5,898 bases of DNA from an uncultured Muribaculaceae bacterium. GTDB lineage: Bacteria > Bacteroidota > Bacteroidia > Bacteroidales > Muribaculaceae. The stretch is taken from positions 1 through 5,898 of the forward strand of contig CAMWGM010000104.1 in assembly GCA_947173755.1 (NCBI GenBank), in the 5' to 3' direction. A model generated the notes under the pieces. The model saw nothing but the letters and a program-made list of their open reading frames with translations. It was not told where the DNA came from and did no database searches. This document shows positions 1 to 5,898 of the stretch, in pieces. A program made the translations under genes and the position numbers. Every line of letters begins with the position of its first letter. The first letter of the stretch is position 1.

Positions 1-1929
1 GTAGAGACCCCACTCGGTTACTCCTGAAATAACACCTGAATAAGTCTCCCCCAGATGACTCGCCATATACTCGACCTGTTTGTATTTGACAGATGCACGT
101 TCGGCCGTAGCAGCAAGTTGCTCCATCTCGCTCGAATGTTTACACTGCTCCTCGAGTTTCTCTTTGTTGGCACTGCGTCCTCCATCGAGATAACGCTCGA
201 GAAGACGGTGAACCATCATGTCGGGGTAACGACGGATAGGCGATGTGAAATGGGTGTAATACTGAAAGCCCAGTCCGTAGTGACCGATATTATCGGTGGT
301 ATAGATAGCCTTGGCCATTGATCTTACGGCAAGGGTGGCGAGATAATTTTCCTCGCCTTTTCCTTTCACCTCAGAGAGCATTTTGTTGATTGACCGGTTG
401 ATCTCTTTCGGCGTTCCTGATGACTTAACCTTGAAACCGAAAGTTCGGGCGATTGCCGCAAGATCTGCCAGACGCTGAGGATCAGGCTGGTCATGTACGC
501 GATAGACAAACGCTTTCGGTTTCTTCTTACCTTTAGGCTTTCCGACAAAGGTCGCGACAGTCTTATTGGCGAGAAGCATGAACTCCTCGATGAGTTTATT
601 GGCATCCTTGGAGACCTTGAAATACACTCCGGTCGGAGTACCCTCCTTATCGAGATCAAATTTCACTTCGGGGCGCGCAAAATCCACCGATCCTTCCTCG
701 TAGCGCTCACGTCGAAGGGCCTTCGCCGTGCGGTCAAGAGTGAGGATGGCTTCCACGCAGTCTCCGATTCCTGTTTCAATGACGCTCTGAGCCTCTTCGT
801 ATGTAAACCGGCGGTCGGATCGTATCACGGTACGTGCGATCTTGAAATCATACACCTTACCTGTTTCATCCATCTCAAAGATAACCGAAAACGCCATCTT
901 GTCTTCCCGAGGACGAAGCGAACAGATGCCGTTACAGAGGTGTTCGGGAAGCATCGGCACAACGCGGTCAACGAGATAGACCGAGGTGGCTCGTTTCTGT
1001 GCCTCTTTGTCGATGATTGTTTCAGGATGGACGTAGTATGTTACATCCGCGATATGGACTCCGACTTCGAAACGTCCCTTCTCGAGACGGCGGAACGAAA
1101 GAGCGTCGTCAAAGTCTTTTGCATCGGCAGGGTCTATAGTGAAGGTAAGAACGTCTCGCATGTCGATACGTTTGGCCACTTCTTCGGGGGTGATATTTGC
1201 CCCGATTCGGTCAGCTGCTTTTTCGACAGCAACCGGATACTTATAGGGAAGATTAAACTCTGCCAGGATGGCATGAATCTCGGCATTGTTTTCGCCGGCT
1301 TTCCCAAGGATATCTATTACTTCTCCTGTAGGATTTTTCTGATCATCTTTCCAATCGGTAATCTTTACAACCGCTTTATCGCCTGTTTTCCCTCCTTTAA
1401 GTTTTGCCCTCGGGATAAAGATATCTGTGGCAAGAAATTTGGAGTCGGTCAGTAAATAAGCGTAGTGACGTTCCACTTTCAGTGTCCCGATAAATGTCTG
1501 AGGTTTTTGCTCGATGATTTCTATGACTTCAGCCTCAGGTTCGGCGCCACGGCGGCGGGCCGCGATGTTGACCCTAACGCGATCGCCGTTGAGCGCGTGC
1601 ATCGAATTACGCTCTGCCACATTTATCACTTCGCCATCGTCGTCAGTAATAACAGAATTTTTACCGTTGCTTCTACGTGAGAAAACTCCCGTGGCTTCAT
1701 TTGTGCGCGAAGGACTTTTATATTTTCCGGGCGAGACTTCAATGATTTCACCGCTGAAAGCCATCTCGACAAGCAACATCGCAACGTTGCGCTGTTGCAC
1801 GGGTGTCCGAGCACCAATGGCTGCTGACACCTGACGGTAATTATATGTATTATTATCCTGCTTGGCCACAAAATCTCTTACCTTCTTCGCGAGGGCATCA
1901 GCGGCCGACGATTTGCTTTGACGTGACAT
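1..1929 (-). CDS. rnr: Ribonuclease R (3'-5' exoribonuclease), C-terminus cut by window edge
   Basis: RNase R degrades RNA processively from the 3' end, including structured RNA, and acts in the cytoplasm in mRNA and rRNA turnover. The frame is open without a stop from ATG at 1929 to base 1, giving 643 residues; family members are usually somewhat over 700. Domains in order are an N-terminal winged helix (about 9-70), two cold-shock-like domains (about 79-141 and 146-213), the RNB catalytic domain (about 262-585) and the first residues of an S1 domain (from about 628, GVISGVTEWGLY). The RNB signature DPADAKDFDDA starts at residue 266, so D266, D272, D274 and D275 match the four metal-binding aspartates of RNase II/R. 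HFTSPIRRYPD at 560-570 holds the conserved catalytic-region arginines. VDRVVPMLPEHLCN and the PREDKMAFS segment are also typical. The winged helix separates it from RNase II. The ATG is supported by the complete N-terminal domain directly after it; no Shine-Dalgarno motif precedes it (CAACACA-ATG), as is common in Bacteroidota. Most of the S1 domain and any basic tail lie outside the window. Confidence 0.97.
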   Translation of the reverse strand, partial: MSRQSKSSAADALAKKVRDFVAKQDNNTYNYRQVSAAIGARTPVQQRNVAMLLVEMAFSGEIIEVSPGKYKSPSRTNEATGVFSRRSNGKNSVITDDDGEVINVAERNSMHALNGDRVRVNIAARRRGAEPEAEVIEIIEQKPQTFIGTLKVERHYAYLLTDSKFLATDIFIPRAKLKGGKTGDKAVVKITDWKDDQKNPTGEVIDILGKAGENNAEIHAILAEFNLPYKYPVAVEKAADRIGANITPEEVAKRIDMRDVLTFTIDPADAKDFDDALSFRRLEKGRFEVGVHIADVTYYVHPETIIDKEAQKRATSVYLVDRVVPMLPEHLCNGICSLRPREDKMAFSVIFEMDETGKVYDFKIARTVIRSDRRFTYEEAQSVIETGIGDCVEAILTLDRTAKALRRERYEEGSVDFARPEVKFDLDKEGTPTGVYFKVSKDANKLIEEFMLLANKTVATFVGKPKGKKKPKAFVYRVHDQPDPQRLADLAAIARTFGFKVKSSGTPKEINRSINKMLSEVKGKGEENYLATLAVRSMAKAIYTTDNIGHYGLGFQYYTHFTSPIRRYPDMMVHRLLERYLDGGRSANKEKLEEQCKHSSEMEQLAATAERASVKYKQVEYMASHLGETYSGVISGVTEWGLY

Positions 1930-1942
1930 TGTGTTGAATACG

Positions 1943-2005
1943 ATATGTGTGAATATAAATAAATCTTGATTATTCAGGAATTGCTATGCAGTTCCCTACA
2001 CATAT
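1943..2005. repeat. Nested inverted repeats upstream of rnr
   Basis: The region between gyrB and rnr holds an outer pair of perfect 8-base inverted repeats, ATATGTGT (1943-1950) and ACACATAT (1998-2005). Inside them is a tight inverted repeat, GGAATTGC (1977-1984), TAT, GCAGTTCC (1988-1995). The inner repeat forms 8 pairs in plus-strand RNA with one U-G wobble; in minus-strand RNA, the direction of rnr transcription, it has one C-A mismatch. Because the inner repeat is better on the non-transcribed sense, a DNA-level role such as a protein-binding site is as plausible as an RNA hairpin. No TTTG/TAnnTTTG promoter was found in this gap, so the rnr promoter is not located. The region is AT-rich, and short repeats could arise by chance. 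Confidence 0.3.
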
Positions 2006-2023
2006 ATAATAAATGTGAGACCG

Positions 2024-2084
2024 AAAAAGTTCAGCCGGCAGTCCGGCGAAGGAATAAAACCTCCTCACGTAACTGTCGGCTGAA
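2024..2084 (-). terminator. Likely intrinsic terminator after gyrB, with two alternative stems
   Basis: About 40 nt after the gyrB stop codon, minus-strand RNA can form a compact hairpin: TTCGCCGG, loop ACTG, then CCGGC-T-GAA (2050-2030, one bulged T). It is followed directly by CTTTTT (2029-2024), the layout of a Rho-independent terminator. The same 3' arm, CTGCCGGCTGAA (2041-2030), can instead pair over 11 of 12 positions with TTCAGCCGACAG (2084-2073) across a 31-nt loop. Both forms end at the same U-run, so either could terminate gyrB transcription. The U-run is only five bases long, so efficiency may be moderate. Confidence 0.6.
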
Positions 2085-2090
2085 ATTATG

Positions 2091-4061
2091 TCAGGCGTCG
2101 ATATTAGCGTAATTAGCGTTTTCTTCAATGAAATCGCGACGAGGGGCTACATCTTCTCCCATCAGCATGGAGAAAATACGGTCAGCCTGAGCCGCATCGT
2201 TGATGTTTACCTGCTTCAGGAGACGTTGCTCCGGATCCATGGTAGTATCACGAAGTTCTTCGGCCGACATTTCGCCGAGACCTTTGTAACGCTGAACCTT
2301 TGTCTTGTCGCCGTTGGCGGCAATGAATTGCTGAACCTGGGCATCTGTCCAGCAATATTCTGAGACCTTTCCGCGTGTACATTTATAGAGAGGAGGCGTG
2401 GCAAGATATAGGTAGCCTTGCTCGATGATAGGCCTCATGCGGCGGAAGAAGAAGGTCATGAGAAGAGTCGCGATATGCGAGCCGTCCACATCGGCATCGG
2501 TCATGATGATTATCTTGTGGTAGGCAAGTTTCGAAAGGTTGATCTCTTTGGGATCGTCGGGGGTTCCGATCGTGACTCTCATCGCGCGATAGAGGCTCGT
2601 GATTTCCTGGTTGTCGAGGATTTTGTGATCCATCGCTTTCTCAACGTTGAGAATTTTTCCACGGAGCGGAAGGATAGCCTGGAATGTTCGGTCGCGGCCC
2701 TGCTTGGCTGTACCACCAGCCGAGTCACCCTCGACGAGGAACAGTTCACAATCTTCGGCATGACGTGAAGAACAATCGGCAAGTTTTCCGGGCAGTCCTC
2801 CGCTGCTCAGCGGCGACTTACGCTGGATTTTTACTCGGGCATCATATGCTGCCTTGCGAGCCTGAGCAGCAAGAACGATCTTGTCGACGATCACGCGGGC
2901 CTGCCGGGGATGCTCTTCAAGATAAACGCGCAGGGCTTCTCCGACGGCAGCCGAGACGGCACCGGCCACTTCACTGTTGCCGAGTTTGGTCTTGGTCTGA
3001 CCTTCAAACTGAGGCTCGAGAACCTTGACTGACACTACAGCTGTCAAGCCTTCGCGGAAGTCGTCGCCACTTACCTCAACTTTCGACTTTTCGAGAAGTT
3101 TGTTATCTTCGGCATATTTCTTAAGGGTCGTGGTGAGACCGCGGCGGAAACCGGCAAGATGGGTGCCTCCTTCGATGGTGTTGATGTTGTTGACAAAGGA
3201 ATATACGTTCTCGTTGAAGGAAGTGTTGTAAGTGAGAGCGACTTCAACGGGGATACCCTGGCGCTCTGTATTAAGATGGATCACATCCTGAATGAGCGAC
3301 TCTTTGTTGGAATCAATATACTGTACGAACTCTCTCAGACCATCCTGAGAGTAATAGACTTCGCGCCGAGGCTCACCGTTCTCATTGATCTGACGCATAT
3401 CGGTCAGAGTCAACGTGATTCCCGCATTCAGGAAGGCAAGATCACGCAGACGGTTGGAGAGGGTGTTGAAATCATATTCGGTTACGGTGAAAATCGATGC
3501 ATCAGGCTTGAACGTGATTGTGGTACCGGTAGAATCGCTCTCGCCTATAACTTTAAGCTCAGATGTCGCTTTGCCACAAGAATACTCCTGCATGTAGATC
3601 TTGCCGTCGCGTCTGACTTCAGCACGAAGATATGTGGAGAGAGCGTTCACACAACTTACACCAACACCGTGCAGACCGCCTGAAACCTTATAACTGCCTT
3701 TGTCGAATTTACCTCCTGCGTGAAGCACCGTGAGGACGACCTCAAGGGCACTCTTGTGTTCCTTCTCGTGCATGTCGACGGGGATGCCGCGACCATTGTC
3801 GACCACCGTGATGGAGTTGTCACGGTTGATGGTAACCTCTATATGCGTAGCAAAACCGGCTAAGGCTTCGTCGATCGAGTTATCGACCACCTCATACACG
3901 AGATGGTGGAGACCTTTGGCGCTGATGTCGCCGATATACATGGCAGGACGCTTGCGCACTGCCTCGAGACCCTCGAGCACCTGAATGTTTGACGCGCTGT
4001 ATTCCTTGCTCTTGTTGTCAAGTTCTTCTGAAAACAGGTTGTCTGAAGATGTTTCTGTCAT
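2091..4061 (-). CDS. gyrB: DNA gyrase subunit B
   Basis: GyrB is the ATPase subunit of the A2B2 type II topoisomerase that introduces negative supercoils into DNA. The protein has 656 residues, the length of the short GyrB form that lacks the roughly 170-residue insert of enterobacterial GyrB. The GHKL ATPase domain carries E57 and N61 (YEVVDNSIDEALAG), D88 in VDNGRGIP, the lid glycines GGLHGVG (128-134) and the transducer lysine K357 in QTKTKLGN. The TOPRIM domain carries EGDSAGG (E444) and DADVDGSH (D522, D524, D526), the metal ligands for DNA cleavage. RYKGLGEM (591-598) and MGEDVAPRRDFIEENA near the end mark GyrB rather than ParE. R467 sits where E. coli has K447, a quinolone-related position, and arginine is common there. 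A531 follows the DADVDGSHI motif where E. coli has arginine. The first 20 or so residues are a polar extension. The ATG is preceded by AAAACAAAAT, with no Shine-Dalgarno motif. gyrB probably has its own promoter and terminator; gyrA is not in the window. Confidence 0.98.
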   Translation of the reverse strand: MTETSSDNLFSEELDNKSKEYSASNIQVLEGLEAVRKRPAMYIGDISAKGLHHLVYEVVDNSIDEALAGFATHIEVTINRDNSITVVDNGRGIPVDMHEKEHKSALEVVLTVLHAGGKFDKGSYKVSGGLHGVGVSCVNALSTYLRAEVRRDGKIYMQEYSCGKATSELKVIGESDSTGTTITFKPDASIFTVTEYDFNTLSNRLRDLAFLNAGITLTLTDMRQINENGEPRREVYYSQDGLREFVQYIDSNKESLIQDVIHLNTERQGIPVEVALTYNTSFNENVYSFVNNINTIEGGTHLAGFRRGLTTTLKKYAEDNKLLEKSKVEVSGDDFREGLTAVVSVKVLEPQFEGQTKTKLGNSEVAGAVSAAVGEALRVYLEEHPRQARVIVDKIVLAAQARKAAYDARVKIQRKSPLSSGGLPGKLADCSSRHAEDCELFLVEGDSAGGTAKQGRDRTFQAILPLRGKILNVEKAMDHKILDNQEITSLYRAMRVTIGTPDDPKEINLSKLAYHKIIIMTDADVDGSHIATLLMTFFFRRMRPIIEQGYLYLATPPLYKCTRGKVSEYCWTDAQVQQFIAANGDKTKVQRYKGLGEMSAEELRDTTMDPEQRLLKQVNINDAAQADRIFSMLMGEDVAPRRDFIEENANYANIDA

Positions 4062-4069
4062 ATTTTGTT

Positions 4070-4150
4070 TTAAAGCGAATATTGACTGTATGACTTATGG
4101 ACCAATACCTCTTTCGCTGCGCACATATCCTTTTTCAGGAGTGCCGGCAT
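4070..4150 (-). other. Possible 26-codon upstream open frame in the gyrB leader
   Basis: An ATG at 4150 opens a frame of 26 codons (MPALLKKDMCAAKEVLVHKS then YSQYSL) ending in TAA at 4070, eight bases before the gyrB ATG. It would start about 10 nt after the transcription start expected from the promoter at 4166-4197. No Shine-Dalgarno motif precedes it, though this is uninformative in Bacteroidota. An open run of this length from a random ATG is not unlikely, and I recognise no leader-peptide signature. It is recorded because translation through it would unfold the hairpin at 4074-4118. Confidence 0.15.
4074..4118 (-). promoter_or_regulatory. Hairpin in the gyrB 5' leader, 12 nt before the start codon
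   Basis: In minus-strand RNA the 5' arm AGCGAA (4118-4113), a five-base bulge AGAGG (4112-4108) and TATTG (4107-4103) pair perfectly with a continuous 11-base 3' arm, CAATATTCGCT (4084-4074), around an 18-nt loop. The hairpin ends 12 bases before the gyrB ATG, leaving an A-rich single-stranded stretch next to the start codon. It could influence translation initiation or mRNA stability. That role is inferred from position alone; I do not recognise a known riboswitch or protein-binding element. Confidence 0.35.
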
Positions 4151-4165
4151 AGCGATTTCAGCAAA

Positions 4166-4197
4166 CAAAGTTACTAATTTTTTTGCAATCCGCCAAA
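4166..4197 (-). promoter_or_regulatory. gyrB promoter, Bacteroidota type
   Basis: The minus strand reads TTTG (4197-4194), a 20-base spacer, then TAACTTTG (4173-4166). This matches the Bacteroidota primary sigma factor consensus, a -33 TTTG box and a -7 TAnnTTTG box, exactly and with usual spacing. Transcription would begin near 4160, giving a leader of about 100 nt before gyrB. The -33 box follows the TGA stop codon of cdaA with no base between, so the promoter fills the start of the intergenic region. Confidence 0.75.
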
Positions 4198-4977
4198 TCA
4201 GATATTGTCGCTCATTATGTCGGAAAGACGGTGCTCGAGTTCGGTCGAAGATAGACGAGTGGTGAGTTTCCCGCGGTGAGCAACAGAGATGTTACCGGTC
4301 TCCTCGGAAACCACGATGGCAAAGGCATCAGTGGCTTGGGATATGCCTAATGCCGACCGATGGCGCAGACCGAGCGCACGCGGGACGTCTCGGTCGTGAC
4401 TTACCGGAAGGATGCAACCGGCACTCATGATGCGGTCATGATCGATTATCATGGCGCCGTCATGCAGTGGGGAGTTTTTGAAGAATATGTTTTCAATGAG
4501 ACGAGAGTTGATATCAGCATCGATAATATCGCCGCTCTTTTCATAATTTTCAAGAGACATTTCCTGACGTATGACGATGAGGGCTCCCGTCTTTGTCTTA
4601 GCCATATTAAGGCAAGCATAGACGATCGGCAGCACATAGCGGCGTGTCGATCCCGGATCAATGCGTTTTTGGTGACGGAACATCTTTTTCAGGAACCGCC
4701 ATCGCTTGTGGTCGCCGAGTTCCACGAGAAATCGTTTTATCTGCTCCTGAAAAAGAATGACAAGTACAAGAAGTCCGATCCCCATGAATTGGTCAAGAAT
4801 CGTACCGATAAGTTTCAGGTCAAGAATCTGTGATGTAAGCAGCCAAACGACGATGAAAGCCAGCACACCGAAGAAGATGTTGAGCGTTCCGCTCTCCTTC
4901 ATGATCCGGTAGAGATAGTAGAGCAAAAGTCCTACTATCGCTATATCGATGGCATCACGTATTCCGAAGTGTTCCAT
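4198..4977 (-). CDS. cdaA: Membrane-anchored diadenylate cyclase (CdaA/DacA family)
   Basis: The enzyme condenses two ATP into cyclic di-AMP plus two pyrophosphates; c-di-AMP is a second messenger linked to potassium and osmotic balance and to envelope stress. The protein has 259 residues, close to the usual CdaA size. Three hydrophobic segments (about 11-26, 33-49 and 56-77) form the N-terminal membrane anchor, followed by a basic linker (KRWRFLKKMFRHQKR). The cytoplasmic DAC domain (about 110-240) contains both diagnostic motifs: DGA at 173-175 in SPLHDGAMII, and RHR at 205-207 in LGLRHRSALG. VSEETG at 223-228 is also typical. All key residues are present, so it should be active. It starts 12 bases after the folP stop codon, so the two are probably cotranscribed. 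The regulator cdaR and glmM, its neighbours in Firmicutes, are absent from the window. No hairpin terminator is visible after it, so read-through into gyrB is possible. Confidence 0.95.
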   Translation of the reverse strand: MEHFGIRDAIDIAIVGLLLYYLYRIMKESGTLNIFFGVLAFIVVWLLTSQILDLKLIGTILDQFMGIGLLVLVILFQEQIKRFLVELGDHKRWRFLKKMFRHQKRIDPGSTRRYVLPIVYACLNMAKTKTGALIVIRQEMSLENYEKSGDIIDADINSRLIENIFFKNSPLHDGAMIIDHDRIMSAGCILPVSHDRDVPRALGLRHRSALGISQATDAFAIVVSEETGNISVAHRGKLTTRLSSTELEHRLSDIMSDNI

Positions 4978-4989
4978 TTTCAGGTTAGT

Positions 4990-5856
4990 TTAGAGTGAAG
5001 GTTCCGATGCTTCGGCAAGTAAAGAGGCAAGCCTGACGGACTGCCATCCTTCCTTGACGTCATGCACCCTGATGATCGATGCACCGTTGAGGATAGCCTG
5101 GGTGTTGAGTGCTACTGTCGCCGGGAGGGCTTCTTCAGTAGTAATTTCAAGAAGTTTAGTGATCAGCGATTTGCGAGATAGCCCTACGAGTACTGGCGCT
5201 TCCAGACTGTCAGCGATAACTTTCAGATTGGAAATCAACTGATAATTTTGCTCCGGGGTCTTTGCAAATCCAATCCCCGGATCCACAATGATATCTGCCA
5301 CTCCGGCCAGTCTCAGATCACGGATTTTTATCGAAAGTTCCCTTATGACCTCAGCGGTTACTCCCGACGGATAAGACGTATGCTGCGACATATCTTGAGG
5401 AGTCCCTCTCATGTGCATCATTATATATGGTAAGGAAAGACGGGCTATTGTGTCAAACATATCCTTGTCATACTCTCCGCCTGAAATGTCATTGATGATA
5501 TCGGCGCCCTCCCCGGCAGCACGACGGGCAACTTCTGCGTGGAAAGTATCAACGGATATCAGGGCTGCCCTCATGGTTTTTCTTGCAATGCGAAGTGGAG
5601 TCTCAATTCGGTTCCATTCTTCTTCCGCTGAGACACATTTCGCTCCCGGACGAGTGGATTGCCCACCAATGTCCACGATGTCAGCACCATCTTCTTCCAT
5701 GCTGATCAAACGCCGCTCCACATCTGCATCTGAAAGGCTCATTTGTCTTGAATAAGTGTAAAAGGAGTCCGGAGTAGCGTTGTAAATTCCCATCACTAAA
5801 GGATGGTCGCTCACAAAGAGGCCTCTCGGAGTACGCAGGGTGATAATGTCGGACAT
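4990..5856 (-). CDS. folP: Dihydropteroate synthase
   Basis: DHPS joins p-aminobenzoate to 6-hydroxymethyl-7,8-dihydropterin diphosphate to make dihydropteroate in folate synthesis, and is the target of sulfonamides. The protein has 288 residues and shows the full TIM-barrel motif series: MGIYNATPDSFY (22-33, N26), DIGGQSTRPGA (62-72, with T68, R69 and P70 in the sulfonamide-contact loop), ISVDTF (D103), INDISGG (N122), MHMRGTPQDM (147-156), DPGIGFAKT (D192), VGLSRKS (K229) and RVHDV (R263, H265). These cover the residues known to bind pterin diphosphate and p-aminobenzoate. The first motif has Y25 and A27, where most family members have an aliphatic residue and valine (GI-N-VTPDSF). The start at ATG 5856 leaves a normal-length N-terminus before the first strand. 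It is the first gene of a likely two-gene operon with cdaA. Confidence 0.97.
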   Translation of the reverse strand: MSDIITLRTPRGLFVSDHPLVMGIYNATPDSFYTYSRQMSLSDADVERRLISMEEDGADIVDIGGQSTRPGAKCVSAEEEWNRIETPLRIARKTMRAALISVDTFHAEVARRAAGEGADIINDISGGEYDKDMFDTIARLSLPYIMMHMRGTPQDMSQHTSYPSGVTAEVIRELSIKIRDLRLAGVADIIVDPGIGFAKTPEQNYQLISNLKVIADSLEAPVLVGLSRKSLITKLLEITTEEALPATVALNTQAILNGASIIRVHDVKEGWQSVRLASLLAEASEPSL

Positions 5857-5875
5857 CGTTCAGGGTTTTATGTCG

Positions 5876-5883
5876 CGAAATTA
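5876..5883 (-). promoter_or_regulatory. Possible -7 box of the folP-cdaA promoter
   Basis: The minus strand reads TAATTTCG, matching the Bacteroidota -7 consensus TAnnTTTG except for one base. It lies about 20 nt before the folP ATG, which would give a leader of only about 13 nt. The matching -33 TTTG box would lie about 20 bases further upstream, outside the window, so the promoter cannot be confirmed. A run of T (5885-5892) precedes the box. Confidence 0.3.
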
Positions 5884-5898
5884 CAAAAAAAACATGGC

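Noticed and set aside
493..1455. A 320-codon open frame on the plus strand
   Set aside because: It lies wholly antisense to rnr, whose minus-strand protein shows all RNase R domains and catalytic motifs. The plus-strand product has no recognisable motif.
1930..2090. A small RNA or tRNA gene between gyrB and rnr
   Set aside because: No tRNA cloverleaf is visible, and the only strong structure is explained as a gyrB terminator. No promoter boxes were found.
3159..3683. A 174-codon plus-strand open frame
   Set aside because: It is antisense to the ATPase and transducer part of gyrB, and its product resembles no family I know.
2091..4061. Topoisomerase IV subunit ParE instead of GyrB
   Set aside because: The C-terminal pattern (QRYKGLGEMSAEELRDTTMD and MGEDVAPRRDFIEENA) is that of GyrB.
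4360..4833. A 157-codon plus-strand open frame
   Set aside because: It is antisense to the DAC domain and membrane segments of cdaA, which carry the diagnostic DGA and RHR motifs.
5894..5898. An ATG on the plus strand at the very end, possibly a divergent gene
   Set aside because: Only five bases are visible and the gap to the folP start would be 37 bases, too little to support a call. A divergent neighbour is possible but cannot be shown.

Overview
The window is a chromosomal housekeeping stretch with four protein genes, all on the minus strand and all intact up to the window edge. The probable source is a member of the Bacteroidota, most likely the order Bacteroidales. Three observations support this. 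A Bacteroidota-type promoter (TTTG, 20-nt spacer, TAACTTTG) lies upstream of gyrB. The start codons are preceded by A-rich or mixed sequence with no Shine-Dalgarno motif. The protein sequences also fit, for example the short GyrB with EYCWTDAQ. Base composition is roughly balanced. I cannot name a genus from the sequence alone.

In transcription order (right to left) the layout is as follows. folP (5856-4990) encodes dihydropteroate synthase. After a 12-nt gap comes cdaA (4977-4198), a membrane-anchored diadenylate cyclase; the two look like one operon. No terminator is visible after cdaA, and a strong candidate gyrB promoter begins at the base directly after the cdaA stop codon. gyrB (4061-2091) encodes the GyrB subunit of DNA gyrase and has a leader of about 100 nt with a possible hairpin and a small open frame. 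A terminator-like hairpin follows gyrB. A 161-nt intergenic region with nested inverted repeats then leads to rnr (1929 to beyond base 1). rnr encodes RNase R, and its 3' end, carrying most of the S1 domain, is cut by the window edge.

The genes serve folate synthesis, cyclic di-AMP signalling, DNA supercoiling and RNA turnover. They share orientation but no single pathway. I found no mobile element, CRISPR array, tRNA, rRNA, defence system or sign of recent transfer. No gap between genes exceeds 300 bases. I do not think the window holds a new biological system. The points worth a second look are the folP-cdaA pairing, the compact gyrB promoter and leader, and the alternative structures after gyrB.
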